This document shows positions 1 through 9,228 of a stretch of DNA of 64,000 nt, in pieces. The DNA is from Methylobacterium frigidaeris (GTDB lineage Bacteria > Pseudomonadota > Alphaproteobacteria > Rhizobiales > Beijerinckiaceae). The stretch is taken from positions 248,001-312,000 of the forward strand of contig NZ_BPQJ01000004.1 of assembly GCF_022179185.1 (NCBI RefSeq), given 5' to 3'. The number at the start of each line of letters is the position of its first letter. Position 1 is the stretch's first letter. The notes under the pieces were generated by a model. That model was not told the origin of the DNA and did no database searches. It worked only from the letters and a program-made list of their open reading frames with translations. Both the position numbers and the translations under genes were made by a program.

Positions 1-2401
1 CGAAGCCGCCCTGGTCCATGACCGGGGTGTCTGCCTCCTCCTCGCCCTCCTCCGCGGTGACGGCGTCGAGGTAGGAGGGACGGCCCTGGCGCTTGAGATG
101 GGCCACCACCTGCTCGACCTCGTCGTCCGAGCAGAACGGGCCGTGCACCCGCGTCGTGCGCCCGCCGCCGGCCATGAACAGCATGTCGCCCTGGCCCAGC
201 AGCTGCTCGGCGCCCATCTCGCCCAGGATCGTCCGCGAGTCGATCTTCGACGTCACCTGGAACGAGATCCGGGTCGGGAAGTTCGCCTTGATCGTCCCGG
301 TGATCACGTCCACCGACGGGCGCTGCGTCGCCATGATGAGATGAAGACCGGCGGCGCGCGCCATCTGCGCCAAGCGCTGGATCGCCCCCTCGATGTCCTT
401 GCCCGCCACCATCATCAGGTCGGCCATCTCGTCGACCACGATCACGATGTAGGGCAGGGGCGCGAGGTCCATGACCTCGTCCTCGTAGACCGCCTCGCCG
501 GTCTCGCGGTCGAAGCCGGTCTGGACCGTGCGGGTGATGACCTCGCCCCGCGCCCGCGCCTCCGCCACCCGGGCGTTGAACCCGTCGATGTTGCGGACGC
601 CGAGCTTCGACATCTTCTTGTAGCGCTCCTCCATCTCGCGCACCGCCCATTTGAGGGCGACGACCGCCTTCTTGGGATCAGTGACGACCGGCGAGAGCAG
701 GTGCGGGATGCCGTCGTAGACCGACAGCTCCAGCATCTTGGGATCGACCATGATCAGGCGGCACTCCTCCGGTGTCATCCGGTAGAGGAGCGACAGGATC
801 ATGGTGTTGATGGCGACCGACTTGCCCGAGCCGGTGGTGCCGGCCACCAGCAGGTGGGGCATGCGGGCGAGATCGGCGATGATCGCTTCGCCGCCGATGT
901 TCTTGCCGAGGCAGAGCGCGAGCTTCTGCTTGGTCTCGGCGAAGGCCGGAGAGGCCAGGAGCTCGCGCAGATAGACCGTCTCGCGCTTGGCGTTCGGCAA
1001 TTCGATGCCGATGGCGTTGCGGCCCTGGACGACGGCGACGCGGGCGGAGATGGCGGACATCGAGCGGGCGATGTCGTCGGCGAGCGAGATGACGCGGCTC
1101 GACTTGGTGCCGGGGGCCGGCTCCAGCTCGTAGAGCGTCACGACCGGACCCGGGCGGACCGCCAGGATCTCGCCGCGCACGCCGAAATCTTCGAGCGTCG
1201 ATTCGAGCAGGGTGGCGTTCTGCTCCAGCGCGTCGGTCGAGACCGCGGCGCTCGGCGCCGGATGGCGCGGCTCGGCGAGCAGCGTCAGCGCGGGCATCTC
1301 GTAGGAATCCGGCGAGGCCGGCGCGGGAGCAGGCGCGCGGCGGGTCTGGATCGGCGGAGGAGGGGGGGCGACGCGGCCGCGCGGGGCCTCCGCCGCCTCG
1401 TCGTCCTCGTCGCCCGGGTCGTCGACCATCGCCGGCTCGGCCCGGCGCGGGGCCGCCTCGACCCGGCGCGGCGGGGCTTCCGCGAAAACCGGCTCGCGGC
1501 GGCCGGATCTGGCTGGGCGCTCGATCGGGGCCTCGGGCTCGTCCCAAGCCTCGGCCTCGCCGGGTTCGGCAAAGGCGCGGCGCGCGGCGAGCGCCGGCGA
1601 GTTGCCCGCATAGGGGTCGGCGGCGCCGTGTCGCCAGGAGCCGTCGCGGATCGCATCGATCTTCTGCGCCACGGCGCTCCTGGCGCTGATCGCCAGATGG
1701 GCGAGCGCCCCGAGGGAGGCGAGACCAAGTCCCGGCGATTCGTCGTCATGGGCTGGGCCCGCGCCGCGGCGGGGCTGCCGCTCGTCGTAGCGGCTCACCA
1801 CGGGGGCGTAGGACTCGGCCTCGTCGTCGCCCTCCTCGTCCTCGATCAGCCCGAAGCCGCAGGCGCCGGTCAGGCTGACCACCGCGACCGCCGCGTAGAG
1901 GAAGCCCGCGAAGGCTCCGGCCGGACCGGCGATCGCCTTGGCGGCGCCGAGCAGGGCGTCGCCGGCGACGCCGCCGAGGCCGGTCGGCAGCGGCCAGCGC
2001 GCGGTCGGCGGCAGGGCGCTCGCCATGCCGCTCGCCGCGCCGAAGCCGATGATCCAGAGCACCAGCCGCAATTGCAGCCGCGCCAGCCGGTGGGTGCGCA
2101 GGAGCCGCATGCCCCATACCGCCGGCGGCAGCGCGAAGGCCAGCGCGCCGAGGCCCAGGAGCTGCATGCCGAGATCCGACACCACCGCGCCGCCGAAGCC
2201 GAGGAGGTTGCGGGCCGTCCGCGAAGTGGCGTGGTTGAGGCTCGGGTCGTCGATCGACCAGGTCGCCAGGGCCACCGTGAAGCACGCCGCCCCGACGAGC
2301 AGGGCGAGGCCGGTGACTTCTGTCGCCCGCCGCGTCAGGAACGCGCGGAACGTGTCGATGAGGCCATCGTAGGGCGAGGCCGAGCGACGAAGCGAACGCA
2401 T
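1..2401 (-). CDS. ftsK: DNA translocase FtsK (3' end cut by window edge)
   Basis: Septal DNA pump that moves chromosome ends through the closing division septum and activates XerCD recombination at dif. The frame begins at ATG 2401 and runs off the left edge after 800 codons. Seen: hydrophobic membrane segments within roughly residues 35-175, an acidic/proline-rich linker (about 190-340), then the motor with Walker A GTTGSGKS near residue 518, the Walker B stretch [13 protein letters not shown] near 650 and the family signature [12 protein letters not shown] near 692. The C-terminal gamma winged helix that reads KOPS sites would lie outside the window. The linker is rich in Arg, Glu and Pro, as is common in alphaproteobacterial FtsK. 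Very sure of the family. Confidence 0.97.
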   Translation of the reverse strand, partial: MRSLRRSASPYDGLIDTFRAFLTRRATEVTGLALLVGAACFTVALATWSIDDPSLNHATSRTARNLLGFGGAVVSDLGMQLLGLGALAFALPPAVWGMRLLRTHRLARLQLRLVLWIIGFGAASGMASALPPTARWPLPTGLGGVAGDALLGAAKAIAGPAGAFAGFLYAAVAVVSLTGACGFGLIEDEEGDDEAESYAPVVSRYDERQPRRGAGPAHDDESPGLGLASLGALAHLAISARSAVAQKIDAIRDGSWRHGAADPYAGNSPALAARRAFAEPGEAEAWDEPEAPIERPARSGRREPVFAEAPPRRVEAAPRRAEPAMVDDPGDEDDEAAEAPRGRVAPPPPPIQTRRAPAPAPASPDSYEMPALTLLAEPRHPAPSAAVSTDALEQNATLLESTLEDFGVRGEILAVRPGPVVTLYELEPAPGTKSSRVISLADDIARSMSAISARVAVVQGRNAIGIELPNAKRETVYLRELLASPAFAETKQKLALCLGKNIGGEAIIADLARMPHLLVAGTTGSGKSVAINTMILSLLYRMTPEECRLIMVDPKMLELSVYDGIPHLLSPVVTDPKKAVVALKWAVREMEERYKKMSKLGVRNIDGFNARVAEARARGEVITRTVQTGFDRETGEAVYEDEVMDLAPLPYIVIVVDEMADLMMVAGKDIEGAIQRLAQMARAAGLHLIMATQRPSVDVITGTIKANFPTRISFQVTSKIDSRTILGEMGAEQLLGQGDMLFMAGGGRTTRVHGPFCSDDEVEQVVAHLKRQGRPSYLDAVTAEEGEEEADTPVMDQGGF

Positions 2402-2568
2402 GCGGGACTGGACCGGGTACGCGGAACTGGAGGGTGAGCATGGGGCGAGGCGGTTAATGGTGATTTAAGGCTAACTGCGTCTTGCGGCAGTGCGGGACAG
2501 CGGCGCGAAGGCGCTGGATCTGCTAGGGTTTCCAGTGGCGTGCGGGTACGGCCCGCCTGCTGCGGCGA

Positions 2569-2700
2569 GGCATCGATGCTCCCTCCCGTCTTGCCGGGCG
2601 CTATCCGGTGAAGGAGACCGTGCTGTTCGGCAGCCGCGCCCGCGGGACGCACGGCGCCGACAGCGACGCCGACTTGGCGGTGATCTTGAGCGGTCCGGCC
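2569..2700 (+). pseudogene. Remnant of a MNT-type nucleotidyltransferase domain gene
   Basis: A short in-frame stretch reads RYPVKETVLFGSRARG followed by a segment ending SDADLAVIL. This is the GSxARG...SDxDL active-site signature of small minimal nucleotidyltransferases (MNT antitoxin/KNTase fold). No plausible upstream start opens a complete domain, and after the motif the frame runs into low-quality sequence and the amtB terminator. Both Asp ligands are present, so loss of the rest of the gene was probably by deletion. It lies alone between ftsK and amtB. The usual partner (HEPN toxin) is not visible. A very short functional peptide is unlikely. Confidence 0.6.
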
Positions 2701-2740
2701 GGCCAGCGCTGCGATCCCGGAGGAGTGCGGCCGAAATACG

Positions 2741-2772
2741 AAGGGCCCCGGTGCAACCGCACCGGGGCCCTT
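2741..2772 (-). terminator. Intrinsic terminator hairpin after amtB
   Basis: Perfect 14-bp stem: the arm at 2741-2754 (starts AAGGGCCCC) pairs with 2759-2772 around a 4-base AACC loop. It sits 48 bases beyond the amtB stop on the minus strand. The run after the stem on that strand is only weakly T-rich (CGTATTTC), so termination could be partly Rho-assisted. Confidence 0.75.
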
Positions 2773-2819
2773 CCGCATTCTCCAACGAGCCGGGGCGCTG
2801 CCGCCCCGGCCCTCGCATC

Positions 2820-4322
2820 TCAGTAGTTGTAAGCCCGCTCGCCGTGATCGGCGAGGTCGAGGCCCTCGCGCTCCTCGTCCTGGGTCACGCGCAGGCCGAC
2901 CACCACGTCGACGATCTTGTAGAGGATCGCCGAGCCGATGCCCGACCACAGGATGGTGAAGCCGACCGCCTTGGCCTGGGCCAGGAAGGCCGGGCCGAAC
3001 TCGTAGGCCGCCGCCACCAGCTCGCCGGGCTTCGCCGCGTAGTCGGGGGCACCGACGCCGCCCAGCGCCGGGTTGACCAGGATGCCGGTGGCGAGCGCCC
3101 CGATGATGCCGCCGACGCAGTGCACGCCGAAGACGTCGAGGGAGTCGTCGTAGCCGAGCGCGTTCTTGACGGTCGAGCACATCACGAAGCAGACGGCGCC
3201 GGCGACGAGGCCGAGCACGATCGAGCCCATCGGGCCGGCGAAGCCGCAGGCCGGGGTGACGGCGACGAGGCCGGCGACCGCGCCCGAGAGCATGCCGAGC
3301 AGCGAGGGCTTGCCCTTGGCGGCCCACTCGACGAGGAGCCAGGACAGGCCGGCCGCCGCGGTGGCCACGAAGGTGTTCAGCATGGCGAGCGCCGCCGAGC
3401 CGTTGGCCTCGAGGTTGGAGCCGGCGTTGAAGCCGAACCAGCCGACCCAGAGCAGCGAGGCGCCGATCATCGTCATGGTGAGCGAGTGCGGGGCGAGCAG
3501 GTCGCGGCCGTAGCCGATGCGCTTGCCGATCATCAGGCAGCCGACGATGCCGGCGATGCCCGCGTTGATGTGCACCACGGTGCCGCCGGCGAAGTCGAGG
3601 GCGCCCCACTTGAACAGCAGGCCGGCATCGGCGTTGACGGCGTCGAGCGCGTCCTGGGCCGCCTTCTTCGAGGCCTCGTCGGTGGCCGCGGCCAGCGCCT
3701 TGGCGGCGTTGCCGACCGCGTCCGGGCCGCCCCAGTACCAGACCATGTGCGCCATCGGGAAGTAGATGAAGATCAGCCACAGCGTGCAGAACAGCAGCAG
3801 GGCCGAGAACTTCATGCGCTCCGCGAAGGCGCCGACGATCAGTGCCGGGGTGATCATCGCGAACGTCATCTGGAAGCAGATATAGACGTATTCGGGGATG
3901 ACGACGCCGTTCGAGAAGGTCGCCGCGACCGAGTTGGCGTCGACGCCGCGCAGGAACGCCTTCGAGAAGCCGCCGACGAAGTCGTTGAGGCCACCGCCAT
4001 TGGTGAAGGCGAGGCTGTAGCCGAAGAACACCCAGATGATGCAGGCGAGGCTGACGATGGCGAAGACCTGGGTCAGCAGCGACAGCATGTTCTTGGTGCG
4101 CACCAGGCCGCCGTAGAACAGCGCAAGCCCGGGGATCGACATCATCAGCACCAGCGCGGACGAGATCAGCATCCAGGCGGTGTCGCCCTTGTTGGGCACC
4201 GGCGCCGCCGCGGCGGCCGGCGCCGCCTCGACGGTCGGCGTCTGCGCCAGGGACGGCTCCACCAGGACCAGCGCCAGCGCGGCGCCTCCCAGGCCGAGAG
4301 CCAGGACGTTGCGAAGCTTCAT
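2820..4322 (-). CDS. amtB: Ammonium transporter AmtB
   Basis: Trimeric inner-membrane ammonium channel. The 500-residue frame opens with a signal-like segment ending PSLAQ (residue 27), as in many Amt proteins, followed by about eleven hydrophobic helices. The twin pore histidines are visible in the contexts VVHINAGIAG and FGVHCVGGIIG. A hydrophilic Ala/Asp-rich loop near residues 145-170 (NAAKALAAATDEASKK) is longer than in E. coli AmtB. It lies 86 bases downstream of glnK on the same strand, the conserved glnK-amtB operon in which uridylylation-sensitive GlnK plugs the channel when nitrogen is plentiful. The only good promoter seen is the sigma-54 site upstream of glnK, so the two genes are probably co-transcribed under NtrC. 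Confidence 0.97.
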   Translation of the reverse strand: MKLRNVLALGLGGAALALVLVEPSLAQTPTVEAAPAAAAAPVPNKGDTAWMLISSALVLMMSIPGLALFYGGLVRTKNMLSLLTQVFAIVSLACIIWVFFGYSLAFTNGGGLNDFVGGFSKAFLRGVDANSVAATFSNGVVIPEYVYICFQMTFAMITPALIVGAFAERMKFSALLLFCTLWLIFIYFPMAHMVWYWGGPDAVGNAAKALAAATDEASKKAAQDALDAVNADAGLLFKWGALDFAGGTVVHINAGIAGIVGCLMIGKRIGYGRDLLAPHSLTMTMIGASLLWVGWFGFNAGSNLEANGSAALAMLNTFVATAAAGLSWLLVEWAAKGKPSLLGMLSGAVAGLVAVTPACGFAGPMGSIVLGLVAGAVCFVMCSTVKNALGYDDSLDVFGVHCVGGIIGALATGILVNPALGGVGAPDYAAKPGELVAAAYEFGPAFLAQAKAVGFTILWSGIGSAILYKIVDVVVGLRVTQDEEREGLDLADHGERAYNY

Positions 4323-4408
4323 GGAAGAGGAACTCCCGATGGATTCAAGGCAATGACGTGAAGGAAGGGCGGCGGGGCGCCGAAAAAGGCCCCGCGCGGG
4401 CGGCGCCG

Positions 4409-4894
<486 letters not shown>

Positions 4895-5003
4895 CTACGG
4901 ACAAGCTGCCCGGTTCCTGGGCCGATTGCGGATAATGAAGCCGCTCACGGCGGCAGTGTCGATGAAAAAACCGCCAACTGCCTAAACACAGGGCAGGGGC
5001 GAC

Positions 5004-5882
5004 TCAGGCCTCCGGCTCGGGGGCGACACGCTTCTCGCGGATCATGCCCTCCTGCGCGACCGAGGCCACGAGGGTGCCGTCGCGGGTGAAGATCAGCCCG
5101 CGGGAGAAGCCGCAGCCGCCCGACGCGCTCGGGCTGTCCTGGGCGTAGAGCAGCCACTCGTCGGCCCGGAACGGCCGGTGGAACCACAGGGCGTGGTCGA
5201 GGCTCGCCGGCTGGATCCCGCTCTCGAACACCGTGCGGCCATGGGGGATGAGCGAGGTGTCGAGCAGCGTCATGTCGGAGGCGTAGGCGAGCACCGCCTG
5301 GTGGATCGCCGGATCGTCCGGCAGCGGCGAGGTCGCGCGGATCCAGACGTGGAAGCGCGGCGGCCCTGGCTTTCGCCCGGCATAGCGCTCGATCTCGACC
5401 GGGCGCAGCTCGATCGGCCGCTCGCGCTCGAAATAGATCCGGACCGGATCGGGCATGCGCGGCATCACCGAGGCCTTGAGCGCCGCTTCGCCGGGCAGGT
5501 CCTCCGGCATCGGCACCGCCGGCATCTCGGCCTGGTGGTCGAAGCCCGGCTCCTCGACGTGGTAGGAGGCGGACATCGAGAAGATCGGCCGGCCGTGCTG
5601 GATCGCCACCACGCGGCGGGTGGTGAAGCTGCGGCCGTCGCGGATGCGGTCGACCTCGTAGACGATCGGCACCTTCGGGTCGCCGCCGAGCAGGAAATAG
5701 GCGTGGAGCGAGTGCGGCCGGCGCTCGGGCGGCACGGTCCGGGTCGCCGCGACCAGGGCTTGGCCGATCACCTGGCCGCCGAAGACCCGCTGCCAGCGAT
5801 CCCGCGGCGAGCGGCCCCGGAAGAGGTTCTGCTCCAGCGTTTCCAGGTCGAGGATGTCGAGGAGGTCGGCGACCGCGCGCAA
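5004..5882 (-). CDS. tesB: Acyl-CoA thioesterase II (TesB family)
   Basis: Cytoplasmic thioesterase hydrolysing medium- and long-chain acyl-CoA. It has a double hot-dog fold: an N-terminal hot dog with FRGRSP and VFGGQVIGQAL (the TesB signature) and a C-terminal hot dog with ATSPLPDDPAIHQAVLAYASDMTLLD, which contains the catalytic Asp. The family motif DHALWFHRPFRADEWLLY near the C-terminus is also present. The frame extends to a TTG at 5942 (312 residues), but TTG 5882 gives 292 residues, matches the E. coli TesB N-terminus (about 20 residues before FRG) and has GGAAG at a normal distance, so it is preferred. Divergent from the flavin monooxygenase. Confidence 0.93.
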   Translation of the reverse strand: MRAVADLLDILDLETLEQNLFRGRSPRDRWQRVFGGQVIGQALVAATRTVPPERRPHSLHAYFLLGGDPKVPIVYEVDRIRDGRSFTTRRVVAIQHGRPIFSMSASYHVEEPGFDHQAEMPAVPMPEDLPGEAALKASVMPRMPDPVRIYFERERPIELRPVEIERYAGRKPGPPRFHVWIRATSPLPDDPAIHQAVLAYASDMTLLDTSLIPHGRTVFESGIQPASLDHALWFHRPFRADEWLLYAQDSPSASGGCGFSRGLIFTRDGTLVASVAQEGMIREKRVAPEPEA

Positions 5883-6007
5883 AGGATGGCTTCCGGATGG
5901 TGGAGGAGCGCGTAGCTGACGCAGGCCGATGCGCGCCGTCAAGCGACGCGAGACCTGCCGCCATGCTATGAGCCTTGCCGACCAGACGAGCAGCGGGCGA
6001 TCGCGAT

Positions 6008-7276
6008 ATGGCGCAGGGTGTGGGCGTGAGCGGGCGGCGGGGGGCGGCGCGGGAGATCGTCGTCGCGGGCGGCGGGCTGCCGGGACTGGCCCTCGCCCTC
6101 GCCCTGCGGCAGGCGCTGGGGGAGGGCGTGCGGGTTACGGTCTGCGACCCGGCCTTCGGCCGCGCGGACGCCCCGCGGGACCTGCGCGCCTACGCGGTCG
6201 CGGCCGCCGCCCGGCGGATGCTGGAGCGCCTCGGCGTGTGGGACGCGGTCGCCTCGAGCGCCCAGCCGATCCGCGAGATGGTGATCACCGACAGCCGCCT
6301 CGCCGACCCGGTGCGGCCGACCTTCCTGACCTTCGAGGGCGAGGTCTCGGAGGGCGAGCCCTTCGCCCACATGATCGAGGGCGGCGGGCTTCTCGCCGCC
6401 CTGCGGGAGGCCGCAGCGGCGGCGGGGGTGGTGCTGGAGGCAAGCTCCGTCCTCGCCGCCGTGCCGGAGACCGGCGGGATCACAGCCCGCCTGCCGGACG
6501 GGCGGCAGATCCGGGCCGACCTCGTCGTGGCGGCGGACGGCGCCCGCTCGCGCCTGCGCGAGGCCGCCGGCATCGGCTGGGTCGGCTGGTCCTATCCGCA
6601 ATCGGGCATCGTCGCCACGGTGGCGCATGAGCGCGACCACGAGGGGCGGGCGATCGAGCATTTCCTGCCCTCCGGCCCCTTCGCGGTGCTGCCGCTGCCC
6701 CCCGGCGGGCCCCTCGGCCACCGCTCCTCGATCGTCTGGACCGAGCGGCAATCCGAGGTGCCGGCGCTCCTCGGCGGCGGGCCCGAGGAGGCCCTGATGG
6801 AGGTCGAGCGCCGCTTCGGCTTAGGCCTCGGGCCCATCGCCCTCGAATCGCCGCTCAAGGCCTATCCGCTCTCCTTCGGCATCGCCCGGCGCTTCGGCGC
6901 GAAGCGCCTGATGCTGCTGGGTGACGCCGCCCACGTCATCCACCCGATCGCGGGTCAGGGCCTCAACCTGGGCTTGCGCAGTGCCGCCGCCCTGGCGGAG
7001 GCGCTCGCCGACACGATGCGCCTCGGCCTCGACCCGGGCGGGCCGGAGGCGCTGGAGACCTACGAGCGCAGCCGGCGCTTCGACACGCTCGCGATGGGCG
7101 CCGCCACCGACGGCCTCAACCGCTTGTTCTCCAACGACGCCCTCCCGGTCCGCCTCGCCCGCGACCTCGGCCTCGGCCTCGTCGACCGGTTGCCGGGTTT
7201 GAAGCGCCTGTTCATCCGCGAGGCGGCGGGCTTGCGCGGGCGGCAGCCGCGATTGATGCGCGGGGAGGCGTTGTAG
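6008..7276 (+). CDS. UbiH/UbiF-family FAD-dependent monooxygenase
   Basis: Group A flavoprotein hydroxylase of the UbiH/UbiF/UbiI/VisC type, which hydroxylate the ring of ubiquinone precursors. Seen in the 422-residue product: Rossmann FAD motif at the N-terminus (IVVAGGGLPGLALALAL), the mid-protein DG motif (ADLVVAADGARSRLRE), and the second FAD motif LMLLGDAAHVIHPIAGQGLNLGLR. ATG 6008 was chosen over a TTG at 5975 because it gives the normal short lead before the FAD fold. Which ring position it acts on cannot be decided from sequence; UbiH or UbiF are both possible. No ubi neighbours are present. Confidence 0.88.
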   Translation: MAQGVGVSGRRGAAREIVVAGGGLPGLALALALRQALGEGVRVTVCDPAFGRADAPRDLRAYAVAAAARRMLERLGVWDAVASSAQPIREMVITDSRLADPVRPTFLTFEGEVSEGEPFAHMIEGGGLLAALREAAAAAGVVLEASSVLAAVPETGGITARLPDGRQIRADLVVAADGARSRLREAAGIGWVGWSYPQSGIVATVAHERDHEGRAIEHFLPSGPFAVLPLPPGGPLGHRSSIVWTERQSEVPALLGGGPEEALMEVERRFGLGLGPIALESPLKAYPLSFGIARRFGAKRLMLLGDAAHVIHPIAGQGLNLGLRSAAALAEALADTMRLGLDPGGPEALETYERSRRFDTLAMGAATDGLNRLFSNDALPVRLARDLGLGLVDRLPGLKRLFIREAAGLRGRQPRLMRGEAL

Positions 7277-7331
7277 GGGGGCGAGACCGTCCGTCTCGTG
7301 TGAAACCGCGCCGTGCCGCCGACGCCTCTCC

Positions 7332-7366
7332 GTGATCCCGGGTTCCGCGCCGCGGCTCCGGATGAC
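7332..7366. repeat. Dispersed imperfect palindrome (GTCATCCCGGG family), copy 1
   Basis: Left arm GTGATCCCGGG and right arm TCCGGATGAC form an imperfect hairpin in the 278-base gap after the UbiH-type gene. Related copies are at 21551-21591, 25312-25348, 35146-35161 and 49957-49993, all between genes. The rest of this gap shows nothing I recognise. Confidence 0.55.
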
Positions 7367-7554
7367 GGCGGCGCGGAGGAAGGCGGCCAGCGGAGGCGGG
7401 CGAGGCACCGGTCGACCTTCCGTCGGGCTGGCCGCGCCCCTGCCGGCTGAAGGCGGTCGTCCCCGACGCCCTGTGGACAATACGGGCCTGCGCCGGCCTC
7501 GTCGTCTCCCATCGGTTCGGCGACGGAATTTCCGATAAGGTCGAAGCCGGCAGG

Positions 7555-8517
7555 ATGGGCTCCGGAAGCATGTCACACCTCGCGACGATCGCGTCGACCT
7601 TGGTCTCCGTCATCCTTCCCGTGTTCGGCCTGATCGTGATCGGCCGCCTGATCATCCGGTTCGGCGTCGTGGACAAGGGCGAGACGAACGGGCTGACGAG
7701 CCTGATATTCTGGATTCTGCTGCCGTCGCTGCTGTTCCTGTCGATCGTCGGCAACAGGACCTCGCCGCGTCTCGACGTGATCGGCATCTACTTCGCCGTG
7801 GCGCTGCCGCTCTTCGCCCTGTCGGTCCTCGGCGGGATCGCGCTCATGCGCATGACCGTCGCTCAGGCGGCGGTGTTCGGGCTGAACGCGGCGTTCGGCA
7901 ACACCGTCCTTCTCGGCATTCCGATCGTCGGGGCGATCTGGGGTGCGGCGGGCCTCACCATCCTCTTGTCGATCATCGCGGCGCACTCGCTCCTCCTCTT
8001 GCCCGCGGCGACGGTCCTCGTCGAGCTGGACAGGGGCGGGCATCGGCGAGACCTCGTTCGCACGGTGCGGGACACGGTCGTCGGCAGCCTCAAGAACCCG
8101 ATCATCTCTTCGATCATGGCGGCGACGGCCTGGAACTGGACCGGCATCCCCGTGCCGGAGGCGCTGCGGCGCATCCTCGAGCTTCTCGCGCAGGCCGCGC
8201 CGGCGCTGGCGCTGATCAGCCTCGGCGCCTCGCTGCCCGTGCTGCGTCGAGGCAATGTCGGCCCGCCGGTCCTCGCCGCCGTCGCCATCAAGCTGGCGGT
8301 CATGCCGCTCTGCATGGGCTTGGCCGTGGCGGCGGCCTCCATCCCGCAGCCGGCCTCGATCATCATGATCGTCACGGCAGCGATGCCGACGGGCGCGAAC
8401 GCGTTCCTCCTCGCGCATCGCTCGGGCGCGATGATGGAGGTCTCGGCGGCGACGGTCGTCGTGGCGACGGTCGTCTCGGTGGCGACGCTCACGGCCATCA
8501 TCTCGGCGGCCATCTGA
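7555..8517 (+). CDS. AEC family transporter (auxin efflux carrier fold)
   Basis: Inner-membrane permease of the bile/arsenite/riboflavin transporter superfamily; bacterial AEC members are usually annotated as malonate, malate or auxin exporters without proof. The product is 320 residues with about ten hydrophobic helices in two inverted five-helix halves; family marks include the GNTVLLGIPI crossover region (near residue 115) and the second-half motif TAAMPTGANAFLLA. Two in-frame ATGs occur (7555 and 7570); neither has a clearly better ribosome-binding site. It stands alone, with no regulator or enzyme neighbour, so the substrate is unknown. Confidence 0.88.
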   Translation: MGSGSMSHLATIASTLVSVILPVFGLIVIGRLIIRFGVVDKGETNGLTSLIFWILLPSLLFLSIVGNRTSPRLDVIGIYFAVALPLFALSVLGGIALMRMTVAQAAVFGLNAAFGNTVLLGIPIVGAIWGAAGLTILLSIIAAHSLLLLPAATVLVELDRGGHRRDLVRTVRDTVVGSLKNPIISSIMAATAWNWTGIPVPEALRRILELLAQAAPALALISLGASLPVLRRGNVGPPVLAAVAIKLAVMPLCMGLAVAAASIPQPASIIMIVTAAMPTGANAFLLAHRSGAMMEVSAATVVVATVVSVATLTAIISAAI

Positions 8518-8595
8518 CCGTTCGACCCACCGGGTCGTGCCCGCCTCTGCCGATCGGCTCGGCGATCGGACCGAGCGGGCCCCAGCCCCGAGGCG

Positions 8596-9228
8596 TCAGC
8601 CCAGATCCGCCACGTGCCTGATCGCGAAGTGCGTCAGCTCCGTCAGCGTCGCCAGCCCGAGGCGCTGACGCAGGGCCGCGCAGGAATTGGTCACGGTCTT
8701 GTAGCTGACCGACAGATCCCCGGCGATCGCCGCGTAGCCCCGCCCTTCCGCCAGCAGCGCCAGGATGCGGCGCTCGCGCGGGCTCAAGGATCCGAGCAGG
8801 GAGCGGCGCGGGTCGGCCTGGAGCAGGGCGACCTCGGTGGCCAGCCGCCCATCGAGATAGGGCCGCCCGGTCCGGACCTGCTCGTAGGCCCGCACGAGGT
8901 CGCCGGCGGGGGCGTCCTTGAGCACGTAGCCGACGGCGCCAGCCGCGAGCGCCCGGGCGACGATCGCCGGGTCGGCGTGCATGCTGAACACCATCACGCG
9001 GGTGGCGGGCGCCCGCTTGCGCACCCGTCCGATGAGCGCGAGGCCGGCGAGTTCGCGGCCCGGAAAGGCGAGGTCGATCACCGCCACCTCGGGCCGGTGG
9101 CGCAGGATGGCGCGGTAGCCCTCCGGGAGGCAGGCGGCCCCCCGCACCTCGGCCCCCGCATCCTCGAGCAGGCGCCGGGCGCCCTGGAGCACGATCGGGT
9201 GATCGTCGACGACGACGACGCGGGTCAC
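8596..9228 (-). CDS. NarL/FixJ-family response regulator
   Basis: Transcription factor of a two-component system. 210 residues: receiver domain 1-120 with acidic pocket DDH and phospho-acceptor Asp52 (AVIDLAFPG), conserved Thr/Ser region (VMVFSMHAD) and Lys (VLKDAPAGD); LuxR-type HTH at about 145-205 (LSPRERRILALLAEGRGYAAIA ... recognition helix SYKTVTNSCAALRQRLG). It starts with GTG 9228, whose last bases overlap the kinase stop (GTGA), so the two are translationally coupled. Similar pairs regulate alcohol oxidation in methylotrophs, but the target here is not shown. Confidence 0.94.
   Translation of the reverse strand: MTRVVVVDDHPIVLQGARRLLEDAGAEVRGAACLPEGYRAILRHRPEVAVIDLAFPGRELAGLALIGRVRKRAPATRVMVFSMHADPAIVARALAAGAVGYVLKDAPAGDLVRAYEQVRTGRPYLDGRLATEVALLQADPRRSLLGSLSPRERRILALLAEGRGYAAIAGDLSVSYKTVTNSCAALRQRLGLATLTELTHFAIRHVADLG

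Noticed and set aside
98..2437. Long open frame on the plus strand opposite ftsK (and similar ones opposite amtB, tonB receptor, bcs genes)
   Set aside because: Low-complexity Arg/Ala/Gly/His products without domains; they mirror real genes on the other strand and arise from high GC at third positions.
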